In this document: piece by piece, positions 43,392 through 54,888 of the stretch
Layout: each line of letters opens with the position of its first letter
How positions within the stretch are numbered: position 1 is the first letter of the stretch
Source: an uncultured Eubacteriales bacterium
GTDB lineage: Bacteria > Bacillota > Clostridia > Oscillospirales > Oscillospiraceae
Assembly: GCA_900549485.1 (NCBI GenBank)
Contig: UROG01000007.1
Location: 1-64,000 of the forward strand
Direction: 5' to 3'
DNA length: 64,000 nucleotides
Translations under genes and position numbers: made by a program
Notes under the pieces: generated by a model
Databases searched by the model: none
Seen by the model: the letters and a program-made list of their open reading frames with translations, nothing else
What the model was told of the DNA's origin: nothing

Positions 43392-44306
43392 ATGCTGCTT
43401 ACTTCACTTCTCAATTCTCTGCCCGGCGCAGTTACTCAGGGACTTATCTGGGGACTGATGGCGATAGGCGTATATGTCACGTTCCGCATCCTTGACGTTG
43501 CAGACCTTACGGTTGACGGGACAATGGCTCTCGGCGGCGCGGTGTGCGTAATGCTCATACGCGGCGGGATGAACCCGTGGCTGGCAATGCTCTGCGCTTT
43601 TATCGCGGGCGCCTGCGCCGGACTTGTCACCGGTGAGCTGCACACTCGCTGCGGCATTCCGGCGATACTTGCAGGTATCCTGACGCAGCTTGCCCTTTAC
43701 TCCGTCAATCTCCGCGTTATGGGCGGCAAAGCAAACCAGGCTGTCAGTGTGGACAAGTACGGCATCATAGTATCTCAGCGATTTGTGCGTGAATTGAGCA
43801 TGCGCAACCCCATGCCGCTGCTTATAGTCATCACGGCGGTGCTTATAGTAATTATGTATTGGTTTTTCGGCACGGAGATCGGCTGCGGCATACGCGCAAC
43901 GGGCGCAAACCCGCACATGGCGCGTGCGCAGGGTATCAACACCAACCGCAACATAGCTGCCGGTCTTTCCCTTTCAAACGGCATTGTCGCCCTCGCGGGC
44001 GGGCTTCTGAGCCAGTATCAGGGTTCGGCGGACGTAAATATGGGACGAGGCGCGATAGTCATCGGTCTTGCCGCCGTTATCATCGGCGAAAGCTTGCTTG
44101 GCAAGGTATTCAGGAACTTCGCTCTGCGTCTGCTTGCAGTATCCATCGGTGCGATCATCTACTACCTTGTATTGCAGATAGTCTTGCAGCTCGGTCTCAA
44201 CACGAACGACCTCAAGCTGCTCTCCGCCGTGATCGTTGCGATCTTCCTCGCCGTCCCTCACTTCAAAAATTCTATCGCACGCAAAGGAGCTGCCCATCAT
44301 GCTTGA
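43392..44306 (+). CDS. Second importer, permease
   Basis: 304-aa inner-membrane permease of the COG4120 type, about eight helices. Shares with 25864-26796 the early ILDVADLTVDGTMALGGAV, the central GCGIRATGANPHMARAQG and the later GLAAVIIGESLLGKVF patterns. ATG at 43392 sits after AAAGGGAA. It overlaps the ATPase gene by 8 bases. Substrate follows the binding protein and is unproven. Confidence 0.92.
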   Translation: MLLTSLLNSLPGAVTQGLIWGLMAIGVYVTFRILDVADLTVDGTMALGGAVCVMLIRGGMNPWLAMLCAFIAGACAGLVTGELHTRCGIPAILAGILTQLALYSVNLRVMGGKANQAVSVDKYGIIVSQRFVRELSMRNPMPLLIVITAVLIVIMYWFFGTEIGCGIRATGANPHMARAQGINTNRNIAAGLSLSNGIVALAGGLLSQYQGSADVNMGRGAIVIGLAAVIIGESLLGKVFRNFALRLLAVSIGAIIYYLVLQIVLQLGLNTNDLKLLSAVIVAIFLAVPHFKNSIARKGAAHHA

Positions 44307-45093
44307 GATTCAGAATATTTACAAAACCTTCAACCCCGGCACCGTCAACGCAAAGACCGCGCTCAACGGTCTGTCCCTTACGCTTAACGACGGCGATTTC
44401 GTCACCGTGATCGGCGGCAACGGCGCTGGCAAGTCAACCATGCTTGCCGCCGTCGCAGGTACGCTCAGTGTTGACAGCGGGGCGATAATCCTCGACGGAA
44501 AAAATATTTCCTCCATTCCCGAGCATAAGCGCGCCGCCGACATAGGGCGCGTATTCCAGGACCCGATGATGGGTACTGCCGGCGATATGTGGATAGAAGA
44601 AAATCTGGCGCTGGCAGCTCGCCGCGGAAAGAGACGCGGCTTCAAATGGGGCATTGCCAACGGCGAACGCGAACAGTTCCGCAAGCTGCTTGCCCCGCTG
44701 GGGCTGGGGCTTGACGAAAGACTCACAACAAAGGTAAAGCTTCTCTCCGGCGGTCAGCGTCAGGCGCTGACGCTGCTGATGGCGTCGATGCAGAAACCGA
44801 AGCTTCTGCTCCTTGACGAACACACCGCCGCGCTCGACCCCAAAACCGCCGCAAAGGTTCTTGAGCTGAGCGACCGCATAGTCGAAGAAAACAATCTTAC
44901 GACGCTTATGGTCACGCACAACATGAAGGACGCCATTGCGCACGGAAACAGGCTTATCATGATGGATGCCGGACGCGTCGTTGTGGACATCTCCGGCGAG
45001 GACAAGAAAAAGCTCACCGTTCCCGACCTGCTGGCGCTGTTCTCCGATGCAAGCGGCTCGACCGAAGCAAACGACAAAATGCTTTTAGCGTAA
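44299..45093 (+). CDS. Second importer, ATPase
   Basis: 264-aa cytosolic ABC ATPase. Walker A GGNGAGKST near residue 36, signature LLSGGQRQAL near 150, Walker B LLLLDEHTAALDP near 172, H-loop VTHNM. ATG at 44299 follows AAAGGAG by eight bases; an upstream in-frame start has no site and overlaps the permease further. Very similar to 26789-27574, including the N-terminal TFNPGTVN. Ends five bases before a terminator. Confidence 0.94.
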   Translation: MLEIQNIYKTFNPGTVNAKTALNGLSLTLNDGDFVTVIGGNGAGKSTMLAAVAGTLSVDSGAIILDGKNISSIPEHKRAADIGRVFQDPMMGTAGDMWIEENLALAARRGKRRGFKWGIANGEREQFRKLLAPLGLGLDERLTTKVKLLSGGQRQALTLLMASMQKPKLLLLDEHTAALDPKTAAKVLELSDRIVEENNLTTLMVTHNMKDAIAHGNRLIMMDAGRVVVDISGEDKKKLTVPDLLALFSDASGSTEANDKMLLA

Positions 45094-45097
45094 AAGT

Positions 45098-45130
45098 ATC
45101 CCCCGCTCCGAAGAAATCGGAGCGGGGGAT
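45098..45130. terminator. Terminator between convergent operons
   Basis: Perfect 14-bp GC-rich stem (45098-45111 / 45117-45130) between the ATPase stop and the stop of the convergent amidohydrolase gene. T tract is weak (GTTTTA). Confidence 0.75.
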
Positions 45131-45133
45131 GTT

Positions 45134-46735
45134 TTATACCGGCATTGCGCTGCCGCTGTGCCGAGCGGCGGTATAGTCTATTTCACCGCCGTCAAGAATT
45201 TTTTTGCCGTTTATGAAAACCATATCAATGCCAAACGGCTTCCCTATACCCGGCGTACCGGCAAGAAGTTCGTCTTCATCGAAAACGGTAATATCGGCAA
45301 AGAAACCTTCTTTTATGTATCCCCTGTCCCTGAGCATAAACCTGTCCGCTCCAGCGCCGGTCATACGGCGGATCGTGTTCGGCATCGTGTCGCCCAGACC
45401 CGAAAGCGAATCGCGCAGGAACTTGGGATAATTATCATAGAGCGCGGGATTCTGCACACCGTGCTCCTCGACCCACGCGTCGGTCATATAAAGGCAAAGC
45501 TCATTCTTCTCAAAGCTATGGATTATCTCATCGGTGGTATAGGGTCCCATGTTGACGCGTCCGTTGAAATTGCTCTCCTTGCAAAGCTGCAAATACATAT
45601 CCAGGTCGGACTTGCCGTACTGCTTTGCAAGCTGATGCACGCTCCTGCCCTCGTAATGCTCATACCCGGGGCCTATGTACGCTATCTCAATATCGTCGAA
45701 CCCGAAGCCGAGCAGCCGGACAGTCGCCCTTATAAGGATATCCAGCTTGAGCTTGTTGAGCGGCTTGCTGCGCTCTGCCTCGCTCATACCACGGTACCAT
45801 GCCGGAAGAATGACCGTGATGACGGAAACACCTTGCAGCTCATTATAAATATCGAACTGTACACGCACTCCTTCCTCGCGCATTTTGTTTATTATCCGCA
45901 GAAATTCCCCGACATCGCCGAAGGATTTCCGACCGACAAATATTGCGTGGGAATACTGCAATTTGAGGTCCGTCCCCTTTGATATCTCAACCAACTCGTC
46001 AAGAGCGCGGAGCAGATGCGACCTGCCGAAAAGCTGCGGATAGGACATTGACACCTTGGACTCCGCCCGCGCATGGACGGTAAGCGGCTTATCGTATTTT
46101 ACGCACAACTGAGCCACCTTGCGAAGCTCCTCTGTACCCGCAAAAACGCCCGGGTTATACATAAGTCCCAGCGATACTCCGGCAGCGCCATTTTTGAGAT
46201 TGTCCTCAAGGATGGAGAGCATTCTCTCCTCCTCGTCCGCCGTCAGCTTTCTGTTTTCATAGCCGGATACGCTTGCCCTTGCCGAGCAATGGCCGGCAAG
46301 CGCGGCGATATTGCACGGGGTGCCGCTGCGCCCGATCGCGTCAAAAAACGCTGCCGCGTTCGGGTACACGCCCGTCATATCGTCTTTGTAACCAAAAAGG
46401 CCGCCGCCTATTTTGTCAATATGCACCGTTCCCTCCTCAAAGCCGATTGCGGAAAGGCCACAGTTGCCCGTCACAAAGGAGGTTACGCCCTGACGGATAA
46501 ACGGCTCAAAATAGCGCATGGGATCTTTCTTTATAGCGAACCAGTCGTTATGCGAATGGATGTCAATAAAGCCGGAGGACACGGATTTGCCTTTGAGGTC
46601 GATCTCGCTGTCAGCGGTGTCGGTGATATCCGGCGCTGCTTTGACAATTCGTTCCCCGTCAATGAGAATGTCCGCGATAAAGGCAGGTGCGCCTGTGCCG
46701 TCATAGATTTTCCCGTTCTTAAGCAGAGTTGTCAT
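45134..46735 (-). CDS. D-aminoacylase-like amidohydrolase
   Basis: About 533 aa, N-acyl-D-amino-acid deacylase family, urease-type metal-dependent barrel, no signal peptide. Seen: HxH in IDIHSHNDW near residue 56, the metal Cys in TGNCGLS near 88, the next ligands HARAES (near 215) and YSHAIF (near 245), and a late TDAW Asp-containing motif. These line up with the zinc site of characterised D-aminoacylases. ATG at 46735 follows GGGAGA; the longer in-frame start at 46786 is not supported. Native substrate could be an N-acyl-D-amino acid or a related imide. Single gene. Confidence 0.88.
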   Translation of the reverse strand: MTTLLKNGKIYDGTGAPAFIADILIDGERIVKAAPDITDTADSEIDLKGKSVSSGFIDIHSHNDWFAIKKDPMRYFEPFIRQGVTSFVTGNCGLSAIGFEEGTVHIDKIGGGLFGYKDDMTGVYPNAAAFFDAIGRSGTPCNIAALAGHCSARASVSGYENRKLTADEEERMLSILEDNLKNGAAGVSLGLMYNPGVFAGTEELRKVAQLCVKYDKPLTVHARAESKVSMSYPQLFGRSHLLRALDELVEISKGTDLKLQYSHAIFVGRKSFGDVGEFLRIINKMREEGVRVQFDIYNELQGVSVITVILPAWYRGMSEAERSKPLNKLKLDILIRATVRLLGFGFDDIEIAYIGPGYEHYEGRSVHQLAKQYGKSDLDMYLQLCKESNFNGRVNMGPYTTDEIIHSFEKNELCLYMTDAWVEEHGVQNPALYDNYPKFLRDSLSGLGDTMPNTIRRMTGAGADRFMLRDRGYIKEGFFADITVFDEDELLAGTPGIGKPFGIDMVFINGKKILDGGEIDYTAARHSGSAMPV

Positions 46736-46876
46736 TTTTACTTCTCCCTCTCCGATTTTGTCAGATTGATGGAACAAAATATCCATAGCGCTTCAAAGCC
46801 CTTGCCAGTTGATGGTATCATAACAACAACAGCTGAGTCAAACGATAACCCCGTATTCTCCGAATAGTAGAGTCAA

Positions 46877-46921
46877 AAAATCCACAAAGGTCTTGAAACT
46901 GACAAGACCTTTGTGGATTTT
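46877..46921. terminator. Bidirectional terminator downstream of glmS
   Basis: 19-bp perfect stem (46877-46895 / 46903-46921) with A/T flanks, just after the glmS stop on the minus strand and upstream of the amidohydrolase gene. Confidence 0.9.
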
Positions 46922-46940
46922 TATATAATTCTATATAATA

Positions 46941-48758
46941 TTATTCAACCGTTACGGATTTTGCAAGGTTTTTCGGCTTGTCAATGTCGCAGCCGTTGAA
47001 TTTTGCAACGTAATATGCAAAAAGCTGGAGCGGGACTATCTCCACAACGGGCATGAAAATATCCTCCGTTCTGGGGACGGCTATGACGTCGTCGGCCTCG
47101 GAATATATCCTTGTGTTCTTCTCCTCGGCAACGGCAAGCACCTCCGCGCCTCTCGCCTTCACCTGCTGGATGTTGGAGATCGTCTTATCAAGCAGCTCCT
47201 CATAGCAGCACAGTGCAACGACAAGCCGCCCCTGCTCGATAAGGGCAATGGTGCCATGCTTCAATTCGCCCGCGGCATACGCCTCAGAGTGGATATAGGA
47301 TATCTCTTTCAGCTTGAGTGAGCTTTCAAGGCACACGGCGTAGTCAAGATTTCTGCCGATAAAGAAGGTTGACGTCATATCATGATACTTCCCCGCAAGC
47401 GCCTTGATGTGCCTGTTGAGGTCAAGCGCTCTCTGCGTCCTCTCTGGAAGCGAGGCGATCTTCGAGGTATAGTATCTTGCCTGCTCCTCCGAGAGCCTGC
47501 CTATTTTGTATGCCGCCCAGACCGCGAACATATCGAGCACGGCAAGCTGGGTCGTATATCCCTTTGTCGTGGCAACGGCTATCTCCGGTCCTGCCCATGT
47601 GTATATGACATAGTCGGCAAGCTTTGCAATAGTGCTGCCCACAACATTCACTATCGCAAGCACCGCCGCGCCGCGCCGCTGGCACTCCTTTATCGCAGCG
47701 ATAGTGTCCGCCGTCTCGCCGGACTGGCTTATCGCTATGGCAAGGGTGTTTTCGTCCATGACCGTGTCGCGGTATCTCAGTTCGCTTGCAAGCTCCGCCT
47801 CCACCGGGATGCGGCAGAGCTTTTCAATAAGGTTCTTCCCCACGAACCCCGCGTGGTAAGCGGAGCCGCAGGCGCTTATGATGACGCGGTTATAGCGGCT
47901 TATGTCGAGGCCAAGCTCATCAAAGCTGACAATGCCGTCCTTGATCCTCGGGTCTATCGTCGCTTTCAGGGCGGCGGGCTGCTCCATGATCTCCTTGAGC
48001 ATGAAGTGTTCATACCCGCTCTTTTCGGCGGCGGCAATATCCCAGACAATACGTCTGACTTCCTTTTTCAGCTCTCGCCCGCATACGTCGAAAATCGAAA
48101 CGGAGTCGGGAGTGACGCGGGCAAATTCCCCGTCGTCAAGGTCTATCACATTTTTGGTATGACTAATGAGAGCCGTTATGTCGGATGCAAAGAAATTTTC
48201 CCCTGAACCAAGACCGATTATCAACGGGCTTGACTGCTTTGCGGCATATAGTACGCCCGGCTCATCCTGCGGCAGCACACCGAGTGCATAGGAGCCTTCA
48301 AGTCTTGAAACGGTGCGCATAAGCGTCTGTTTGATATTACCGTCATAATAGTAGCCCAGAAGCTGAACTATTACCTCGGTATCCGTCTCGCTGGCAAAAT
48401 GAACGCCCTTGCGCTCAAGCTCCTGCCGTATCTGGGCATAGTTTTCGATAATGCCGTTATGCACCACGGCGAATCTGCCGTCCTGCGACATATGGGGGTG
48501 GGCGTTGATATCGCTGGGTGCGCCGTGGGTCGCCCATCTCGTGTGTCCGATACCGCAGACGCCGGTAAGGTCGTTGACCTCACGCACACGCTCCTCAAGC
48601 TTTTCCACCTTGCCGGAAACCTTTTCCATCCTGATCTTCGAATGGCTGAGAACCGCAACGCCGGCGGAGTCATACCCGCGGTATTCAAGTCTCTTAAGCC
48701 CGTCGAGCAGCACGGAGGCCGCTTCCTGATTTCCTGTATAGCCGATTATTCCGCACAT
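46941..48758 (-). CDS. glmS: Glutamine--fructose-6-phosphate aminotransferase
   Basis: Cytosolic enzyme making glucosamine-6-phosphate for peptidoglycan, 605 aa, full length. N-terminal glutaminase begins MCGIIGYTGN with the nucleophile Cys2; then two SIS sugar isomerase domains (SACGSAYHAGFVGK and YTWAGPEIAVATTKGYTTQ), ending with the DKPKNLAKSVTVE tail. It starts 19 bases after pyrG, leaving no room for a glmS ribozyme. Last gene of the purA-purB-guaA-pyrG-glmS series, which groups glutamine-using and nucleotide enzymes. Confidence 0.98.
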   Translation of the reverse strand: MCGIIGYTGNQEAASVLLDGLKRLEYRGYDSAGVAVLSHSKIRMEKVSGKVEKLEERVREVNDLTGVCGIGHTRWATHGAPSDINAHPHMSQDGRFAVVHNGIIENYAQIRQELERKGVHFASETDTEVIVQLLGYYYDGNIKQTLMRTVSRLEGSYALGVLPQDEPGVLYAAKQSSPLIIGLGSGENFFASDITALISHTKNVIDLDDGEFARVTPDSVSIFDVCGRELKKEVRRIVWDIAAAEKSGYEHFMLKEIMEQPAALKATIDPRIKDGIVSFDELGLDISRYNRVIISACGSAYHAGFVGKNLIEKLCRIPVEAELASELRYRDTVMDENTLAIAISQSGETADTIAAIKECQRRGAAVLAIVNVVGSTIAKLADYVIYTWAGPEIAVATTKGYTTQLAVLDMFAVWAAYKIGRLSEEQARYYTSKIASLPERTQRALDLNRHIKALAGKYHDMTSTFFIGRNLDYAVCLESSLKLKEISYIHSEAYAAGELKHGTIALIEQGRLVVALCCYEELLDKTISNIQQVKARGAEVLAVAEEKNTRIYSEADDVIAVPRTEDIFMPVVEIVPLQLFAYYVAKFNGCDIDKPKNLAKSVTVE

Positions 48759-48777
48759 ATTTGAGTCTGTCCTTTTT

Positions 48778-50373
<1,596 letters not shown>

Positions 50374-50386
50374 ATCCTTTTCCCCC

Positions 50387-51919
50387 TTATTCCCATTCCA
50401 CCGTTGCGGGCGGTTTTGATGTGATATCGTACACGACGCGGGTAACGTTTTTTACCTCGTTGGTTATGCGGCTCGAGGCTGCTTCAAGCACCTCATACGG
50501 CAGGCGCGTCCATGCGGCAGTCATAAAATCATCAGTCGTCACGGCGCGAAGTGCAACCGTGTAGCCGTAGGTTCTGAAATCGCCCATGACGCCGACACTG
50601 CGGCAATCGGTGATAACGGCAAAATATTGATTGGAAAGCTTTTCGCATCCGCCCTTTGCCATTTCCTCGCGGAAGATCGCGTCGGCCTCGCGGAGAATGG
50701 CAAGCTTTTCCTCCGTGATCTCGCCGATCACGCGCACGCCCAGTCCCGGGCCGGGGAACGGCTGACGGAATACCATATTTTCCGGCAGTCCCAATTTAAG
50801 CCCTATCTCCCTTACCTCGTCCTTGAACAGCAGTCTCAGCGGCTCGACGATTTCGGAAAACAGCATATTTTCCGGAAGTCCCCCGACATTATGGTGGCTC
50901 TTTATAGTCGCCGCTTTGCCCTTGCCGCTTTCAACAACATCAGGATAAATCGTTCCTTGGGCAAGCACCTCGATATCGCCTATTCTGCGCGCCTGCTCCT
51001 CAAAAACGCGTATGAACTCCTCGCCGATTATCTTTCTCTTTTTCTCCGGCTCCGTCACGCCCGCAAGCTTTTCAAGAAACCTCTCGCGTGCGTTCACGCG
51101 AATAAGGTTAAGTCCGAATTTGCCCTTGAAAAGCGATTCGACATAATCTCCCTCGTCCTTGCGCAGAAGGCCGTGGTCAACGAACACACAGGTGAGACCG
51201 TCGCCTATCGCCTTGTGCAGCAGCACCGCCGCGACGGAGGAATCGACCCCGCCGGAGAGCGCCAGAAGCACTTTTTTGCCTTTAAGCTCACGGCGGTATT
51301 TTTCAATGGAGCTTTCGGCAAAATCGCCCACGTTCCAATCCGCCTTGCAGCCGCAGACCTTGAAAATAAAGTTCCGGATCACAGTCTGTCCAAACTCGCT
51401 GTGCGTTACCTCGGGGTGGAACTGCACACCGTAGAGCTTTCTTTCCTCGTCCGCCATAGCGGCGCAGGGGCAGCTGTCGGTATGCGCCGTGACGCGGAAG
51501 CCCTCCGGCACACGCTTCACGTAGTCGGTGTGGCTCATCCAGAAAACGCTTTTTTCCGGTACCCCCTCAAAAAGTGCGCACTTATCGGCATAAACCTCTG
51601 TTCTGCCGTACTCGCTGCCGGTCATTGCGGAGACTATCTCTCCGCCTGCCATATACGCCATGAGCTGATGTCCGTAGCATATGCCGAGAACGGGTATGCC
51701 AAGGCTGAGCACCGCCGCGTCAAAATGCGGGGAGTTTTCGTCGGAGACGCTGTTGGGTCCGCCGGTGAAGATAACGCCCTTGTACCCCGCCGCCTTTATA
51801 TCGGCGGCGGTTATCGCGTCATACGACTTTATCTCGGCATACACCCGCTCACTGCGCACACGCCTTGCGATAAGCTGGTTATACTGCCCGCCGAAATCCA
51901 AAACAAGAATTTTATCCAT
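50387..51919 (-). CDS. guaA: GMP synthase (glutamine-hydrolysing)
   Basis: 510-aa cytosolic enzyme converting XMP to GMP. N-terminal class I glutaminase with GICYGHQLM (catalytic Cys) and QFHPEVTHSE; ATP-pyrophosphatase domain with SGGVDSSVAA near residue 225; C-terminal dimerisation domain ending KPPATVEWE. The start ATG overlaps the purB stop by one base (TAATG), so translation is coupled. Confidence 0.98.
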   Translation of the reverse strand: MDKILVLDFGGQYNQLIARRVRSERVYAEIKSYDAITAADIKAAGYKGVIFTGGPNSVSDENSPHFDAAVLSLGIPVLGICYGHQLMAYMAGGEIVSAMTGSEYGRTEVYADKCALFEGVPEKSVFWMSHTDYVKRVPEGFRVTAHTDSCPCAAMADEERKLYGVQFHPEVTHSEFGQTVIRNFIFKVCGCKADWNVGDFAESSIEKYRRELKGKKVLLALSGGVDSSVAAVLLHKAIGDGLTCVFVDHGLLRKDEGDYVESLFKGKFGLNLIRVNARERFLEKLAGVTEPEKKRKIIGEEFIRVFEEQARRIGDIEVLAQGTIYPDVVESGKGKAATIKSHHNVGGLPENMLFSEIVEPLRLLFKDEVREIGLKLGLPENMVFRQPFPGPGLGVRVIGEITEEKLAILREADAIFREEMAKGGCEKLSNQYFAVITDCRSVGVMGDFRTYGYTVALRAVTTDDFMTAAWTRLPYEVLEAASSRITNEVKNVTRVVYDITSKPPATVEWE

Positions 51920-53334
51920 TATACTTCTATTTCCTTTGACTGAATTTCCGCGCCGGCTATAATGGGGCGCAGCTTATCAAGATAGCTTTCTACCTGCCGC
52001 TCACAGCGGCCGGTGAATTTTTTCGCGTCAAGCAATGTTTTGAGTTCCTCCGCCGAAAGCCCGAGACTCTCTTCATGCACAAGGCGCTCCGCAAGATCGC
52101 AGGGAAGCCCTTCCTTCATCCGCGCCGTCGCTTCCATGGAGCAGCGGCGGATGATCTCATGCAGCTGCTGCCGGTCGCCGCCCTTTTTGACCGCCTCCAT
52201 GAGAATGTTCTCCGTTGCGATGAACGGGAGATACTCATCTATGCTCTTTTCGATCACCTTTTCATTAACCTTAAGCCCCGATACAACGTTGTCTGCAAGC
52301 CGCAGGATGCTGTCGCAGCACAAAAAGCCCTCCGGCATACTTATCCGGCGGTTCGCGGAATCGTCCAGCGTTCTTTCAAACCACTGCACCGACGCCGTCA
52401 TCGGCGCGTTGAGCGCGTCCGCCATAAGGTATCTTGAAAGGGAGCATATCCTCTCGCAGCGCATCGGGTTGCGCTTGTACGCCATTGCGGATGAGCCGAC
52501 CTGATCGTCGCCGAACGGCTCCTCAAGCTGCCTGTCGTGCTGTAAAAGGCGTATATCATTCGCCATTTTGCAGCAGCTCTGCGCGATCGAGGAAAGCACG
52601 TTCAGTATCCTGCCGTCAAGCTTTCTGGGGTAGGTCTGCCCTACCACGTCAAAGCATTTATCAAAGCCGAAGTCCGCCGCGATAAGGGCGTTCATCCGGT
52701 CGATCTTATCGCCGTCGCCGTCAAAAAGCTCCATAAAGCTTGCCTCGGTGCCTGTCGTTCCGCGTGCGCCGCGGAATTTCATACAGGAAACAACATAGTC
52801 AAGCTCGTCCAGATCGCTTATGAAGTCCGACAGCCAGAGGCAGGCGCGCTTGCCGACAGTGACGGGCTGGGCATTCTGATAATGCGTGTAGCCGAGCGTC
52901 GGAAGCGCCTTGTATTTCTCCGCAAACGCCGCAAGCGAAGCGCACACGGAAAGAAGCCTTGCGCGCACAAGCTTCAAAGCGTCGCGGTATATGACAAGGT
53001 CGGCATTATCGGTGACAAAGCAGCTTGTAGCGCCCAGATGGATTATGCCCGCCGCCTCGGGCGCCGCCTTCCCGTAGGCGTAGATATGCGCCATTACATC
53101 GTGGCGTACCTTGCGTTCACGCTCGCGCACACAGTCATAATCGATGCTGTCAACATTATCCTCAAGGGCTTTTATCTGACTGCCGCTTATATCAAGCCCC
53201 ATGGCTTTCTCCGCCTTTGCAAGGGAGAGCCACAGCCTGCGCCATGTGGTATAGCGGGTATCGGAGGAAAAGAGGCGCTGCATCTCCTCTGACGCGTATC
53301 TGCCGGAAAAGGGAGACTGATATGTGTCTGTCAT
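51919..53334 (-). CDS. purB: Adenylosuccinate lyase
   Basis: 471 aa, homotetrameric fumarase/aspartase superfamily enzyme acting twice in purine synthesis. Signature GSSAMAYKRNPMRCE near residue 285, catalytic His in GATSCFVTDNADL context (IHLGATS), typical helical domains. ATG at 53334 lies four bases after purA ends. Fumarate produced here can enter the fumarase/malic enzyme pair encoded at 60.7-63.3 kb. Confidence 0.97.
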   Translation of the reverse strand: MTDTYQSPFSGRYASEEMQRLFSSDTRYTTWRRLWLSLAKAEKAMGLDISGSQIKALEDNVDSIDYDCVRERERKVRHDVMAHIYAYGKAAPEAAGIIHLGATSCFVTDNADLVIYRDALKLVRARLLSVCASLAAFAEKYKALPTLGYTHYQNAQPVTVGKRACLWLSDFISDLDELDYVVSCMKFRGARGTTGTEASFMELFDGDGDKIDRMNALIAADFGFDKCFDVVGQTYPRKLDGRILNVLSSIAQSCCKMANDIRLLQHDRQLEEPFGDDQVGSSAMAYKRNPMRCERICSLSRYLMADALNAPMTASVQWFERTLDDSANRRISMPEGFLCCDSILRLADNVVSGLKVNEKVIEKSIDEYLPFIATENILMEAVKKGGDRQQLHEIIRRCSMEATARMKEGLPCDLAERLVHEESLGLSAEELKTLLDAKKFTGRCERQVESYLDKLRPIIAGAEIQSKEIEV

Positions 53335-53338
53335 TTGC

Positions 53339-54619
53339 TCATGCCTTTCTGATTATTATGCTGTCCCTTTCCGCGCCGACCGAAACGTATGTGATCGGGC
53401 AGCCGATCGCCTTTTCTATATACTCGACATATTCCCTTGCTTCTTTGGGAAGGTCTTCCCATCTCTTGACGGAAGAAATATCCGTTCCCCAACCGTCAAA
53501 GTATTTTATGACGGGCTTTGCGTACCGGAGCTGGGACGGGAACGGGAATTTATCAGTTTCGGCGCCGTTTATTTCATAGGCGGTGCATACGGGGATAGCT
53601 TTCATATAGCTTAACACATCAAGCTTGGTCAATGCAATCTCTGTTGCATCCTGAACCTCAACTCCGTAACGCGTTGCAACCGCGTCGAACGCGCCGACGC
53701 GTCTGGGTCTGCCGGTCTTTGCGCCGTATTCGCTGCCCGCCTCGCGCAGTGCCTCGGCTTCCGGACCGAACATCTCGCTTACAAAGGGTCCTTCTCCGAC
53801 GCAGGTCGAGTACGCCTTTACTATGCCGACGACATCGCCGATCTTAACGGACGGACAGCCCGCGCCGACGGGCGCATATGCGGCGGTGGTGTTGCTGGAA
53901 GTGGTGTAGGGGTATATTCCGCAGTCAAGATCCCTCAAAGAACCGAGCTGAGCTTCAAAAAGCACCTTTTTCCCGGCCTTCTGCGACTCGCGCAGATAGG
54001 TCATGGTGTCGCAGATATAGGGCTTTATCGCCGTGCAGTATTCATCCACCCACTGCTCAAGGCGCTCCATCGTCCACGGCGTTCCGCCGTAGACGCCCTC
54101 AATGATGAGGTTCTTCCACTCAAGCAGCTCGCGCAGATGCGAACGCAGTCCCTGCGGATAGAAAAGCTCCCCGGCAAGAACAGTCTTTTTCTGATACTTA
54201 TCGGAGTAGAACGGTGCAATACCCTGCTTGGTGGAGCCGTATTTTTTATCCTTCAGTCTCTGCTCCTCAAGCTCGTCAAGCTCTCTGTGCCACGGAAGAA
54301 GAAGCGACGCCCTGTCGCTTATCTTGAGATTCTCCGGTGTAATGGAAATTCCCTGAGAGGTGAGCGTTTTTATCTCTTTCATAAGGTTTTCGGCGTCAAG
54401 CGCAACGCCGTTGCCGAGGATGTTCACAACGCCGTCTCTGAAAATGCCGGACGGAAGCAGATGCAGGGCAAATTTGCCCTTTTCGTTCACGACGGTATGA
54501 CCGGCGTTGCCGCCGCCCTGAAAGCGCACGACAATATCGTATTTTTCCGTCAGCAGGTCTACCATTCTGCCCTTGCCTTCGTCGCCCCAATTAATACCAA
54601 CAACCGCACAATTTGACAT
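53339..54619 (-). CDS. purA: Adenylosuccinate synthetase
   Basis: 426-aa cytosolic enzyme, GTP-dependent conversion of IMP to adenylosuccinate. N-terminal GDEGKGRMVD P-loop and GNAGHTVV, RPRRVGAFDAV near residue 300. The usual Gln before Trp in the start motif is Asn here (GINWGDEGKG). ATG at 54619 follows GGAGG; the earlier in-frame start at 54691 lacks one. A TATAAT box lies at 54662-54657 on the minus strand, with a poor -35, as likely promoter of the five-gene series. Confidence 0.97.
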   Translation of the reverse strand: MSNCAVVGINWGDEGKGRMVDLLTEKYDIVVRFQGGGNAGHTVVNEKGKFALHLLPSGIFRDGVVNILGNGVALDAENLMKEIKTLTSQGISITPENLKISDRASLLLPWHRELDELEEQRLKDKKYGSTKQGIAPFYSDKYQKKTVLAGELFYPQGLRSHLRELLEWKNLIIEGVYGGTPWTMERLEQWVDEYCTAIKPYICDTMTYLRESQKAGKKVLFEAQLGSLRDLDCGIYPYTTSSNTTAAYAPVGAGCPSVKIGDVVGIVKAYSTCVGEGPFVSEMFGPEAEALREAGSEYGAKTGRPRRVGAFDAVATRYGVEVQDATEIALTKLDVLSYMKAIPVCTAYEINGAETDKFPFPSQLRYAKPVIKYFDGWGTDISSVKRWEDLPKEAREYVEYIEKAIGCPITYVSVGAERDSIIIRKA

Positions 54620-54888
54620 ATTACGCCTCCGAAAAACAAAATTAACAACATTTTGTATTATATAGCAAAACGTCTCATTTATAAAATACATATAATGTGC
54701 GTTGTACGATACGGAAAAGATATAATAGCGGCGATCCGGCAGGGCGCTCTGAGCGCTGCAAAGCTCCGGTCAGGCATGGGACAATAAAACACTTAATATG
54801 ATTATAAATTACAGCACAGTGCGACAGGCTTCTTTGAATTACATAACTATAATTATCGTATCTTATGTAAACCGCAAGGAGGATAAAA

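Noticed and set aside
48759..48777. A glmS ribozyme upstream of glmS
   Set aside because: Only 19 bases separate glmS from pyrG, so there is no room for the ribozyme.
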